Made by a program: the position numbers and the translations under genes. Below the pieces are notes generated by a model. It did not search any database. It was not told where the DNA came from and saw only the letters and a program-made list of their open reading frames with translations. Below, piece by piece: positions 24,718-42,639 of a stretch of DNA of 64,000 nucleotides (its first letter is position 1; each line of letters begins with the position of its first letter). The stretch covers positions 1,806,134-1,870,133 of the forward strand of contig NC_089181.1 of assembly GCF_947507565.1 (NCBI RefSeq), written 5' to 3'. This DNA is from Oscarella lobularis. Lineage: Eukaryota > Porifera > Homoscleromorpha > Homosclerophorida > Oscarellidae.

Positions 24718-26091
24718 ATGGCTCTCGTTTGCGCAACAGATTACGAAGCGCACGCCAAACTTCATCTTTCCAAAAAGACGTGGGATTTCTACTCGGCTGG
24801 AGCACGGCCAAAGCAAACCCTACGAGAAAATTGCGCAGCATACGAGAGGTTCTAACCTGAGAGATGTGTCAAGGCACCTGCACCAATGAACCCATCTCTT
24901 CTAGACTGCGTCTTCGACCTCGTGTCCTCCGCGACGTGTCTCACGTCGACACAGAAGTAACAGTTCTAGGCCAAAGGATGGCATTTCCAATCGGCGTGTC
25001 GCCGACCGCCTACCACGGTCTCGCCCATCCCGATCGCGAGGTGGCGACGGCAAAAGGTCGGTTGCTCCCAAAATCACTCATCAGCACATCTTGATTTCTC
25101 TTTGATTTCTCGTGGGGGCCCAGCTGCATGCAGTCTCAAGACGTGCATGACGTTGAGTCTCTGCTCAAATGCGAGCATGGAAGACGTCGCCGCCGCCGCC
25201 CCCGACGGACTTCGCTGGCTCCAGCTCTACATTCTCAGCGATCGCGAACTGACGCGACGCATGGTTCGTCGAGCCGAGGCGGCCGGATTTCGGGCGCTCG
25301 CCGTCACCGTCGATCAACCGGTGATCGGAAAGCGCGGCGGCATGGACAACTTTCTTCCGCCTGGAATGGGATTGGGAAATTTTCCCTACGGCGACGACGT
25401 CTCTTCCACTGAGCAGATGCGCCGTCAGATCAGCTTGGTCGATGGTTCGTTGACTTGGAAGGATATCGATTGGCTCCGATCTGTCACTCGCTTGCCTGTC
25501 ATCGTCAAAGGCATCTACACGGCAGAAGATGCAAGGGAAGCAGTGCGTCACGGTGTTGCCGCCGTTTGGGTTTCAAATCACGGAGCCAGGCAATTAGACG
25601 GCGTTCCTGCCACTGTAAAAAACCTCTTCTTTTTGGGGTCCCACCATCCATACCTTTTGTTTTCTTTAGATTGAAGTGTTGCCTGAAGTGGTTGCTGCTG
25701 TTGATGGAAAGGTCGAGGTTTTCGTTGACGGCGGTATTCGATATGGAACGGACGTGTTGAAAGCGCTGGCGCTGGGCGCTCGAGCGGTCTTTCTCGGAAG
25801 GCCTGTTCTCTGGGGATTGGCTCACAGTGTACGTACGCTCTTGTCTCTCTTCCTTCTATCTAAAAGTGAAAATTGAATATCTTGGGATTTAGGGAGAAGA
25901 AGGCGTCAGGAACGTATTGGAAATACTGAGAAACGAATTCAGATCGGCAATGGCTTTAGCTGGTAAAGATCGTCGCCATCACAACACTTTGGTTTGTTAT
26001 GCTCTTCTGTTCTAAAGGTTGTTCGCGCATTTCCGACATTGAAAAGTCTCTGGTGGTTCATGAACGCCACTTTCGTCAAGCACATCTATAA
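24718..26091 (+). CDS. FMN-dependent (S)-2-hydroxyacid oxidase, copy 1
   Basis: Six exons: 24718-24848, 24905-25056, 25124-25614, 25670-25828, 25893-25962 and 26018-26091. The protein starts [20 protein letters not shown] and aligns over its full length with HAO1/HAO2. The catalytic segment [14 protein letters not shown] (active-site His and Arg) and the FMN lysine segment [12 protein letters not shown] are intact. The FMN phosphate loop [20 protein letters not shown] is also present. Substrate-binding tyrosines of glycolate oxidase are replaced: WDFYSAG has Phe at the Tyr24 (spinach) position, as in HAO2, and QLYILSD has Leu at Tyr129. Preference for a longer or more hydrophobic 2-hydroxyacid than glycolate is inferred. 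The last residues, AHL, fit the peroxisomal PTS1 consensus. Produces a 2-oxoacid and hydrogen peroxide. Tandem paralogue starts 81 bases downstream. Confidence 0.9.
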
Positions 26092-26172
26092 GATAATTTT
26101 TTAGTACGATTGTTTTTAGCACATTACCTATTATAATGTTCGATGACGTCACGAAGAAGATTGATATTTCCG

Positions 26173-27529
26173 ATGGCTCTGGTCAGCGTTGCCGACTACG
26201 AAGAGCAGGCGAAAGAACGCCTACCGAGTCTCTACTGGCGTTTCTTCTCCGAAGGCGCAATCGGTGGCAAAACGGTCAAATGGAATCGGCGTGCATTCGA
26301 GAGGTGCACGAAACCAGCGCGATTCCTTTCTGACTTGTTAGAACGTCGAGTCTTCCTCCAGACTTCGACTCCGCCCTCGAGTTCTGCATCGCGACGTGTC
26401 GAAAGTCGATACGCACACGACGATCCAAGGCGAACAGATCGCGTTTCCCGTGTGCGTCGCACCGACGGCGAGCCACTGTCTCGCCCATCCGGACGGCGAA
26501 TTGGCGACGGCGCAAGGTACGGTGACACGACGAACCGCGCCCCCGCTCGACTCGATTCTTTTTCTGGGGCGCAGCCGCCGCCGAGCTCGGAACGTGCTTG
26601 GCGCTGAGCCACGTGGCCACTAAAAGCGTCGAAGACGTCGCGCGAGCCGGAGGAAGGGAAGGATTGCGCTGGCTTCAGCTCTACATCTTTCGCGATCGAT
26701 CTGCGATCGTTCGACTCGTTCGCCGAGCCGAGGCGGTCGGCTATAAGGCGTTGGCCGTCACCGTCGATCATCCGGTGATCGGGAAGCGACGTACGCCTCT
26801 CAGTACTCTTCCCCCTCACTTGCACATGCCGAACGTATTCGACGAAGGCGCGGCACGACACGAGGAAATGTTTTGGCGTCTGCGCGGTATGATTGACGCG
26901 GCGCTGACGTGGGACGACATCGATTGGCTGCGATCTGTGACGACACTTCCGGTCGTCGTCAAGGGTATTCATACGGCCGAAGACGCTAGGGAGGCGGTGA
27001 AACGCGGCATCGCCGGCGTATGGATTTCCAATCACGGCGGTCGGCAATTGGATGGAGTCCCAGCAACGGTACACGTGCGCAGAGTGTCGGTCAGAAATAT
27101 GAAAATCAATTTGTCTCTGCAGATTGATATTCTTCCCGAGGTAGTTCGAGCCGTAAATGGAAAAGCCGAGGTGTATCTTGACGGTGGCGTACGATACGGA
27201 ACGGACGTATTCAAAGCAATTGCTCTCGGTGCCAGAGCCGTTTTCGTCGGTCGACCGGTGCTGTGGGGTCTGGCACACAGCGTGAGAGCCTGCTGAATCG
27301 CCGTGACAATAGTACTATCCTAGTTCTTTGCAGGGTAAAAACGGTGCAAGCCAAGTGCTCCAAATTCTACGGAACGAATTTGAAACAACAATGGCTTTAG
27401 CCGGTTCGTTTCAGATGTAGATATCGTTTTTTCTAATAACTGTTCATTTTCTCGTAAGGATGCTCAACAATAGCCGATATCAAGCCATCGTTGGTCGCCC
27501 ACGAGAACGACTACCGACCCAAACTTTAA
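26173..27529 (+). CDS. FMN-dependent (S)-2-hydroxyacid oxidase, copy 2
   Basis: Tandem paralogue with the same intron positions as copy 1. Starts MALVSVADYEEQAKERLPSL at 26173; exon 2 begins [17 protein letters not shown], and a large exon runs about 26568-27069. The catalytic [14 protein letters not shown] and VVVKGIHTAEDA segments are kept. FMN loop: YLDGGVRYGTDVFKAIALGA. At the two glycolate-binding tyrosine positions it has Phe (RFFSEG) and Phe (QLYIFRD), differing from copy 1. The loop after GKR is short (RRTPLSTLPPHLHMPN). C-terminal tripeptide PKL is a PTS1-like peroxisomal signal. The last exon ends at TAA 27527-27529, just 27 bases from the SEL1L stop on the other strand. Different pocket residues suggest the copies have divided substrates (inference). 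Confidence 0.9.
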
Positions 27530-27556
27530 TCTTGTGTCTGTACAAAGACAAAATAT

Positions 27557-31284
<3,728 letters not shown>

Positions 31285-31473
31285 CTCAAGACATGCGAAA
31301 CAGTGTGACGTGGCAAAGCGCTTCGATATCCCGGACCCCCTAAGAATGTCCGCTTATTTACTGACCAAACAAATTTAGCAGCTTGCAAGAGAATTCACAT
31401 ACTACAGTAAGGCGTAAACTTTTCCTATGCACTACTTCCAGTAAACACGCAAACAAACAAGACAAAACAAGAC

Positions 31474-33245
31474 TCACGACAAAACATAAACAGTTTCGTG
31501 CACATCAACAGGAAAGACAGGCTGAAAATCCACTTCTGTGCGAGAAACAATAACATGCAAACATTTGAATGTTTCAAATGCAGCTGCCTCAATCGATGAA
31601 CTGGACGTAAGTTCCACTTTGCGATCAGCACTTAGGATAGGATTCTTCATAAATTCTCGCACAAAGGAAGATTCCACGAAACCGCTTACAGTCATCATTC
31701 TTTGTGGCAAAGAGCCACAGAACCATTGAATACGAGGTAAAACATCACGAGAGTGAAGGGGTTTTTTGGCACAGGTCTCTCCAAAACGCTCCACAATGCG
31801 ATTGAACAGGACGTTACAAAAACGATGAGCAAACCCTGTTAGGGTATAATTTTGAAGGCTGCCAACGGGGGTTATAATGGATGTAACAAAGGCTTCGAAC
31901 GGTAGTGACTCTAAGTAGATCAATTCTTCAGCGGGATCTACGTAGACGTATCCGGAGCGAGAGCTGTCGCCGTGTGACAGTGGAGTAGTGAAGGGACCCA
32001 CATAAAGACGCCAGCCTTTACCGATAACCTCCAATGCTAAACGAGTAATGCCCGTTCTTCGATTGAATAGACGTCTGAGGTTTCGGCGATCATCTGGCGG
32101 CATCCTTGCAAAAGATGATTTCATTTCTCTCCGAAACTCCGCTCTCATTCTTTGCGCGATGACCGCAGTGCAGAACTCTGACACCTTACTCAAGTCCCGG
32201 GAACAGATTTCAACACGGCGACTTTCCTCGACGAGAAAGGCAAGGAGAGCTGGATTTTTGTCAGCGTGCACAGCAATCATTTTCAGGAGATCATTATCTA
32301 CATCGGAGTATCTTCCTTTCACAGCTACGATAGCTTCACTGAACGCTGCGTCTGATACCTACACAAAACCCATACAGTAATATAGTCATTAACAGTGACT
32401 TTGTTACCTGTGCTGAAAGGTGCACACAGGGAGCCGATGTGACGATATTAATCCACGCTTGGGCCATGCAAGATCCCGTCATAATACAGTGGACGAATGG
32501 AGCGTGCGTATTTGCCGCGAAAGACTTGAACCCATTCCGAAAGGATGTGCCCAAGGACGGCAAGGAGTCATCAACATGGCCATCTCCCGTCACAAACCAC
32601 GTCTCAACTTCATCGATCAAAAGAAAGACGTGGCGAGACAGTTCCCGTGAGAGGTATCTTTGTATTGAATGCAACTTCGCTATCAGCAGAGGCAACGCTG
32701 CGTCTCCACTGGGAATGTCTTTCAGCCTACTTGGAATCCTGACATACGGCTCAATTGCGTCAAGAAAGCTGCCGTGCAACACGCGGAAGAAATCGAAGGA
32801 TGACTGGCATTTTTTGAAATCAAGTGACAGAATCAACGCCGGCTTTTCGCTGCCCTCGCCAAAGAAAGGGCTCGATCGAATAAGGGAAGGCACAACTTCG
32901 CGCAGCCAGCTAGTTTTGCCTGAATGAAACAGTAATTATTTTCTCATTAAATATCTTCAAATGCTTACCAGTTTTCGCCATGCCGTTAATAAACAAAGGT
33001 TCATTATTTTGATAAAATTCTGGTTTATATTCAGCTAGACGTGCTAGCCATTTCGTTGCTATGTCAAGTCCATGCCCTTCCTGAACATACGTGCATTGTG
33101 ACTGATCAGACGCCTCCACGGTAATGCAAAAAATTCGTCTCTCCCCCTCTCTCCTTTCTATTTCAACCAGACGAGAATAACAATCGAGATTGCTCACGCC
33201 GACGCTTGCACGCTTTCCACTTGCACGAGTGCTAGAACATAGCAT
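31474..33245 (-). CDS. P-loop ATPase of AAA/STAND type, family not recognised
   Basis: Three exons join in phase: 33245-32969, 32919-32408 and 32358-31474. Exon 1 ends and exon 2 begins inside the Walker A motif (INGMAKTG | KTSWL). Exon 2 has a hydrophobic strand plus acidic pair, HVFLLIDEVETWF, as Walker B, and HCIMTGSC, resembling the sensor strand of archaeal-type ATPases and STAND proteins. The third exon is mostly helical and basic (MRAEFRREMKSSFARMPPDD), then VGPFTTPLSHGDSS and YVYVDPAEELIYLESLPFEA. No signal peptide or membrane helix. The stop at 31474 could be bypassed by a GTGAGT donor four bases before it. I cannot name a family: bacterial and archaeal ATPase_2-like proteins and eukaryotic STAND regulators are candidates. 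Introns indicate a resident eukaryotic gene. Confidence 0.65.
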
Positions 33246-33842
33246 TAGCTAACAATGGCGCATCCATGGAAGAAGCGCATGATGCAGTACACACTCTATC
33301 ATACAGAAGATGGGTACGCGTTGGACCAAAACAAAAGGTTACAGTATGAGTGCTTAATTAAACACAAATGAGAGATGAATTTGCGCTTTGGCTTATTCTA
33401 AATCTTATTCAATTTGTCCTACAACTGTAGTTTCTTGTCTAGCTAATGCGCGTTTAATGTCATCGCCTAAACTTTTATCTCGATAAAAGCGCTTTCAAAG
33501 GGTCTATAACATGGAAACTCGACAAGAAACGCGCATGTGGCAAGCACGTGTCCGAATTAGCTAGGGCTCGTCTAAAGTAACTTTGCTCCAGTAGACGCAA
33601 AAAACGATCAACCCAACACAAAGACAGAGGTAAAGTTAAGCCACGGCCGACTAAAATGCCGCGTGTGACCGCGATTGCGGTTTGGGGCCCCTGCGATCCT
33701 CGCCAAACATCCACCGTCACGTGACGGATTCGTTCCCAAAGTGACTTACTCGCTTTTCTCCGTCATATCTACTTGAACTTCGCTGCGGCTTGCCGTTAGA
33801 CCTGAAACGCGTGCTGACGTGTAGGCTACTGCACGCGCTTCG
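33246..33842. other. Intergenic between the P-loop ATPase gene and the SelO-like gene
   Basis: About 600 bases between divergent genes, so it should hold both promoters. Short open frames exist on the minus strand (about 33720-33475), but they lack a supported start, splice partner or similarity. A palindrome cgtcacgtgacg is present at 33716-33727. Confidence 0.4.
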
Positions 33843-36487
<2,645 letters not shown>

Positions 36488-36572
36488 TAAACGATGAAAC
36501 AGTAGTGTACTTTTTGGTCAATTTTAGAGAGACGCTACACGTATAGGAGTTTTTAGTCGATTTTGAACGAAC

Positions 36573-36603
36573 CTAATCCGGGCTTGCTCTAATCCCGGAT
36601 TAG
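36573..36603. repeat. 10-bp perfect inverted repeat upstream of the SNAP gene
   Basis: ctaatccggg at 36573-36582 is repeated inverted as cccggattag at 36594-36603 with an 11-base spacer. It lies 19 bases before the SNAP start codon, so it would be in the 5' UTR or core promoter. Could be a protein-binding palindrome or a remnant of a small element. Confidence 0.5.
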
Positions 36604-36622
36604 TTGTCAGACAGCGACGAAA

Positions 36623-37385
36623 ATGGTCGACGCGGCGGCCGACGAGTACAATGACATGAACTTACGCGCTCACCAGCTGACCGACGAGTCGTTGGACAGC
36701 ACGCGTCGAACGCGTCGTCTCGCCGAAGAGGCGCTCACGACGGGCGTCGAAACGATGGTCGTTCTCGACGAACAGGGCGAACAATTGAATCGAATCGATC
36801 GCCGACTCGACGACGTGAACGAGGACCTGACGCACGCCGAGCGCAACATACGCGAAATGCAGAAATGCTGCGGCTTGTGCGTGTGCCCGTGCACGTCGGG
36901 AATCGTCATCGGGCAGCCGTCGAAGGCGAAAGGCGACTCGAGCATTGTCGTTACGACCGAACCGACGGCCGCCGGAATGACGAGCGCGCGCGGCGGCGGC
37001 GGACGGGCCGGCGGCGGTGAGGGCCCTTTCGTACAGCACGTTCTCAACGACGATCGCGAAGATGAGATGGACGAGAATTTGCAGTAAGTGGGCGGACGCG
37101 TGGTTTGAGGGGGCGTGGTTGTTTTCTAGTTGGGGTGTGGTAAGGCGTGGCTACAGTACTCGATTAGGGTCATTTGCTGGTGGGGCGTGGTTGTTTAATC
37201 GATTTTCTTTTCCTTTTAGTGCCATATCCGGTATCGTTGGGCAAATGAAGAATGTTGCCCTGGATATGGGCACGGAGCTGAGTCGGCAGAATGCTCAGAT
37301 TGAAGATATTACAATTAAGACGGAATTCACTGATGAACGCACCTCTCGGGCCAATAAGGCCGTTCGGAACGAACTGAGAAAGTAG
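36623..37385 (+). CDS. SNAP-25/SNAP-23-like Qbc-SNARE
   Basis: Two exons, 36623-37083 and 37220-37385. First SNARE helix: ESLDSTRRTRRLAEEALTTG, then LDEQGEQLNRIDRRLDDVN with the ionic-layer Gln. The linker starts with CCGLCVCPC, the cysteine cluster that is palmitoylated in SNAP-25/23 to anchor the protein at the plasma membrane. A glycine-rich linker follows, then the second SNARE helix (FVQHVLNDDREDEMDENL, AISGIVGQMKNVALDMG, RQNAQIED) with its zero-layer Gln. It would join syntaxin and a vesicle R-SNARE to drive exocytosis. Length is about 209 residues, matching the family. An ordinary 136-nt intron separates the exons. SNAP-29 is less likely because the Cys cluster is present. Confidence 0.92.
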
Positions 37386-37621
37386 TAGTATCCTGTCCAA
37401 GATAGATGTACGAGTGACGAGGATTCTGTCTTCTTTGGTTTTGTATGGTTGAGTTACTTGAGTACACGTTATTGGAAGCTTCTTCTTACTTGTGCTGAAC
37501 GTTTCTGCACACTCGACGGTTATAGGCAGCAAACATTTTGACAACTGCAATAAAAAGGCGCATCAAAAAAAAAAACGAGAAAGAAAATATTACCTCATAG
37601 CAAAACAGTCGCTCTTCTCTT

Positions 37622-40024
37622 TCAAGGATAGTGAAGGACTCCGGTTGCAAACGGTAGCATTTTGATGTCGTCAGCGTCAACAGTCTCACTGACCTCATCC
37701 GTTTGCCCAGTCGTTGTCTCGTCAACGTATACGAGAGACCCGCCTTTGGCCCCGGGTGCAGTGACTGTCATATTAGCGTTTCTCTTGTTCACTAGTAGCA
37801 ACTTCTTTCCTTGGGTTTTAGCATCGATAAATCCCTGAGCATAAAGGTCAGTTGTGCCGTTCGGTTGCCTACCGCCGCCTTTTGAACATTCTGCTTGAAC
37901 GACTAAGTGTTTCACTGTATGATAACAGGGATCACCAAATATAGGCGTAGTGGCTGGAACAGTGCATGAACTCTTCCCAACGCAGTACTTCTCGACGATT
38001 GTCGTAGAGTTAGCGGCATTGCACGAGCCCACGTCGTAATGCAAACACGAACCAGACGGAGTTCCATACGAAGCAAAGTCAATTTTCGAAATGATGGCGC
38101 CGGGAGTAGTACATTCCAACTGAAGAGTGTGCAAATTAAGTATTGATCCGCAGAAGGGATTGCTGCTATTCACAGCAGACGCGGACACGTTCGTTTCAAC
38201 AAGTTTATCGCCCATTTGGAAATTGTGAATTAGCATATGTAGTACCCAGTAGCGAGCCGTGCCGCGCCCGGTCGTCCAATCGAGCAAGGCGACACTCGGA
38301 TACTGAGGCTCGAGATTGAGCTTTGGCAAAGCCGGGTAGCCAACCAGTTGGCTCTCGCCGAGAACGTCGATTCCCTGAAGCGACAATTTCCCGAAAATGT
38401 ACGCGTACATCGAGCCGGCCGCGTTCCAGTATATAGGTGGAAACATGGGCGCATCAGGACTGTTGTCATCCGGTAGAATGACGCCAATTTCATCAATTGT
38501 CGTACGCGTTTCAGGTGAAAGAGACTTACGAATTTCTTCTATACCGGCCACTTGGGTGAAAAATCCGTCAGCTTCAGTGAAGAAACCCTCGTACGAATTT
38601 GGGTCAGTGCGACTCGAAGAGTGGGCATAGAAATGATAGCTGATGAAGTCGAGCGGAATTCCTGGCTGATGATTTGATTTGTTGAGAAAGTAAGATATGA
38701 AGTCCGGTTTTCGACCGGCCAGGGCAAGGCCGACAAATGTGATCTTGTGATCGGGATCGGCCATCTTTCGTATGCCGGTCACCATTTCGTCGTAACGCGC
38801 CGTATACGACTCGGGGGTATTGTGATGCTCTGATTCCACTTCATTGAGACACTCCCAATAAGGAATAGTATACTCATGACCTGATTGGTGTTCTGTGCCG
38901 TACTCGTCTTTGAATCCGCCTTTGGTGTACCAGGAAACCTGACAACAAGACTTATCTGATGCTATCTAAGAACACAATCATAATGTACCAGCCTTCCGTA
39001 GTAGTCTCCAAGCTGTGTTCCAGTGGGATCCACGAGATCCGTTCCCTGTGTATAGGCAGGCCTCGCTTCGCGATCTAATTAACTTTGTGTAAACGAATAC
39101 TGATAAAAAGTGAATGAGTGCTTGGTGACCTGGATTATCTGGATAAACAACCCGACTAGAAGTTTTATAAATCCAAGCCGGTATGGTGGAAAAATTGATG
39201 ATGACCGAGTGATTTGCAGTGGCTTCCATGAAGTCTTCCATCATCGGATCAATAACTGAGAAATCCCAATAGGTGTGATTTTGAGAAATGTTGCAAGTCA
39301 CCTGACCCACAGAAGATTCTCTCGTACGTACAGTATGCCCTTTATAAACTTCACTTACTTGAACAGCAAACGTTTTGGTCGTTCCGACGCACGGATCTCC
39401 AAACGTTTCTGTATTGACAGGAAACATACACGATTTCTTTCCCACGCACATCTTTTCGACAAAAGCGGTCGTATTGGCCGCATTGCACTTTCCCATAGTA
39501 AAATTACCGCACGTGCCCTGCGGAGTTCCATAGCTGGCGAAATGAACCTAGCCAGTACATGTCTACTCACATACTGCTCTCTAATATTCTGTCGCCTACC
39601 TTGTCTATAACACCAAGCGTGCATGACAATGATGCGTTCCATCCATCAGACTCTTCGAGTTGAAGTTGCGTGCACAGCCACGGACCGGAAGGTGGCTCCA
39701 GCTCGGCGACGACCAAACGGGGATAGGGTTTCCTTTTTGAATGGACAACGTATGATAATAAGAGTGGACAACTGATCCGTAGTACCAAGGAACGTAGCGA
39801 ACATAGTCGGCTTCTAGTTGTTTCAGACTAGCAAATATCTGCTTCGAAACCGGGCTTTTTCGCTCGAGAAGGGGATTGACGACGACTTGAAGAGTGGGCG
39901 TCGTTTTGCTCGTCATTAGAACGGTATCCCAATGAACGCTGACCACTGCGGGGTTTGACGACACAGCGCAACCAAGCAAAAGCGCCAAGACTTGCAGAAA
40001 AGGCCCAAAGCGACTCATTTTCAT
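37622..40024 (-). CDS. Secreted glycoside hydrolase (GH39-like) with two nested SUEL lectin domains, copy 1
   Basis: Six exons: 40024-39786, 39732-39600, 39547-39359, 39301-39130, 39074-38989 and 38938-37622. A signal peptide (MSRFGPFLQVLALLLG; a second ATG at 40018 matches the paralogues) leads into a first barrel strand (ADYVRYVPW). A SUEL-type lectin domain then interrupts the barrel (VHFASYGTPQGTCGNF ... FGDPCVGTTKTFAVQ). The barrel resumes with NHTYWDFSVIDPMMEDFMEA. WECLNEVE carries the likely acid/base Glu and TTIDEIGVILP the likely nucleophile Glu of a clan GH-A enzyme. A second SUEL domain (KIDFASYGTPSGSCLHYD ... FGDPC) sits before the C-terminal beta-sandwich. Substrate unknown; a beta-glycosidase acting on surface glycans is inferred. 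First of four array members. Convergent with the SNAP gene. Confidence 0.8.
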
Positions 40025-40110
40025 GAAAGCACGTGATCAGTGCAAAGGGCTTCCCGGATAGGCGGCAAGTTGGCTATGAGAAAAAAAAGACGACAAAAAA
40101 GCAAGACATC

Positions 40111-42527
40111 TCACGTACTGAATTTAACGACTCCACTTGCAAACGGCAGCAGCTCAATTTCGTCAGCGTCAATAGTCTTACTGACCTCATCTGTTTGCCC
40201 AATTGTTGTCTCGTCGACATAAACAAGAGACCCGCCTTTGGCCCCGGGTACAGTGACTGTCATATTTGCGTTTCCCTTATTCACCAATAGCAACTTCTTC
40301 CCCTGAGTTTTAGCATCAATAAATCCCTGAGCATAAACACCAGTTGTACCGTTTGGTTCAATACCACCGCCTTTCGAACATTCTGCTTGAACTACTAAAT
40401 GCTTCACTGTACCAAAACAGGGATCACCGAATATAGGCGTAGTAGCTGGAACAGTGCACGAGCTCTTCCCTACGCAGTACTTCTCGACGATTGCCGTAGA
40501 ATTAGCGGCATTGCACGAGCCCACGTCGTAATGCAAGCACGAACCACTTGGAGTTCCATACGAAGCAAAATCGATTTTCGAAATGACAGCACCGGGAGTG
40601 GTGCATTCCAACTGCAGAGTGTCCAAGTTGAGTATTGATCCGCAAAACGGATTGTTGCCGGTCACAGTGGACGTGGACACGTTCGTTTCAACAAGTTTAT
40701 CGCCCATTTGGAAATTGTGAATTAGCATATGTAGTACCCAGTAGCGAGCCGTGCCGCGCCCGGTCGTCCAATCGAGCAAGGCGACACTCGGAAACTGAGG
40801 CTCGAGATTGAGCTTGGGTAAAGCTGGATAGCCAACCAGTTGGCTCTCGCCGAGAACGTCGATACCCTGAAGCGACAATTTCCCGAAAATGTATGCGTAC
40901 ATCGAGCCGGCCGCGTTCCAGTATATAGGCGGAAACATGGGCGCATTGGGACTATTGTCACCCGGTAGAATGACGCCAATTTCGTCAATTGTCGTACGAG
41001 TTTCAGGTGAAAGAGACTTGCGAATTTCTTCTATACCGGCTACTTGGGTGAAAAATCCGTCAGCTTCAGTGAAGAAACCCTCGTACGCGTTCGGATCAGT
41101 ACGATTCGAAGAGCCGGCATAGAAATGATAGCTGATGAAGTCGAGCGGAATTCCTGGCTGATGATTTGACTTGTTGAGAAAGTAGGATACAAAGTTTGTT
41201 CTTCGACCGGCCAGGGCAAGGCCGACAAATGTGATCTTGTGATCGGGATCGGCCATCTTTCGTATGCCGGTCACCATTTCGTCGTAACGCGCCGTATACG
41301 ACTCGGGGGTATTGCGATGCTCTCCTTCCACTTCATTGAGACACTCCCAATAAGGAATGGTGTACTCATGACCTGATTGGTGTTCTGTGCCGTACTCGTC
41401 CTTGAAACCGCCTTTGGTGTACCAGGAAACCTGACAACAAGACTTATCTAATGCCATCTGAGAACACAATCATTATGTACCAGTCTTCCATAGTAGTCTC
41501 CAAGCTGTGTTCCAGTTGGATCCACGAGATCCGTTCCCTGTGTATAGCCAGGTCTCACTTCGCGATCTAATTGACTATGAAAATGACTATTGATAAGAAT
41601 GAGAGTGCTCGCTGACCTGGATCATCGGGATACAGAACCCGACTCGGAGTTTTATACATCCAAGCGGGTATGGTGGAAAAATTGATGATGACCGTGTGAT
41701 TTGCAGTGGCTGTCATAAAGTCTTCCATCATTGGATCAATAACTGAGAAATCCCAATAGGTGTGATTTTGAGAAACATTGCAAGTTACCTAACCCAGAGG
41801 AGATTCTCTGTTACCTATACGCATGTCGTTTACTTTACTGTAACGTTCTTACCTGAACAGCAAAAGTTTTAGCCGTTCCGACGCACGGATCTCCAAACGT
41901 TTCCGTATTGACAGGAAACATACATGATTTCTTTCCCACGCACATCTTTTCGACGAAAGCGGTCGTATTGGCCGCGTTGCACTTTCCCATAGTAAAATTG
42001 CCGCACGTGCCCTGCGGAGTTCCATAGCTGGCGAAATGAACCTAATCAGTACATGCACTTATACACACATACTGCTCTCTAATATTCTGTCGCCTGTACC
42101 TTGTCTATAACACCAAGCGTGCATGACAATGATGCGTTCCATCCATCAGGCTCTTCAAGTTGAAGCTGCGTGCACAGCCACGGACCGGAAGGAGGCTCCA
42201 GCTCGGCGACGGCCAAACGCGGATAAGGAAGCCTTTTCAAATAACATTTATGTTAATTCGTCGTAGGTCCTTAGTAAGTGTGTAGTACCAAGGAACGTAG
42301 CGAACATAGTCAGCTTCTAGTTGCTTCAGACTAGCAAATATCTGCTTTGAGACAGGGCTTTTTCGTTCAAGAAGGGGATTGACGACGACTTGAAGAGTGG
42401 GCGTCGTTTTGCTCGTCATTAGAACAGTATCCCAATGAACGCTGACCATTGCAGCATTTGACGCCAAACTTGCGACACAAGTGAGTAAAACTACCAAGAC
42501 TTGCAGAACGAATCCAAAGCTACTCAT
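40111..42527 (-). CDS. Secreted glycoside hydrolase with two SUEL lectin domains, copy 2
   Basis: Same six-exon structure and domain order as copy 1, with very high identity in the last exon (about 41429-40111). Start ATG 42527 (MSSFGFVLQVLVVLLTC, signal peptide). First SUEL exon about 42042-41853, WDFSVIDPMMEDFM exon about 41789-41617, catalytic WECLNEVEGEH and TTIDEIGVILPGD intact. Second SUEL domain KIDFASYGTPSGSCLHYD. Stop TGA 40113-40111, only 86 bases from the start of copy 1 on the same strand. No frameshift or premature stop was seen, so it should be functional. Confidence 0.8.
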
Positions 42528-42639
42528 TTTGGAAAAGCTCACGTGTTTGATGTTATCAAAAATGGCTTCCCGGATAGGTGCCAAACTTGGCAATAAAAGT
42601 AACCAGCAACAGAAAGGCTAAGATTTCTAATGAACGTCC

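Noticed and set aside
26232-27278. 348-codon open frame on the minus strand
   Set aside because: Runs antisense through hydroxyacid oxidase copy 2, including its introns; the sense strand has full family alignment and splice sites.
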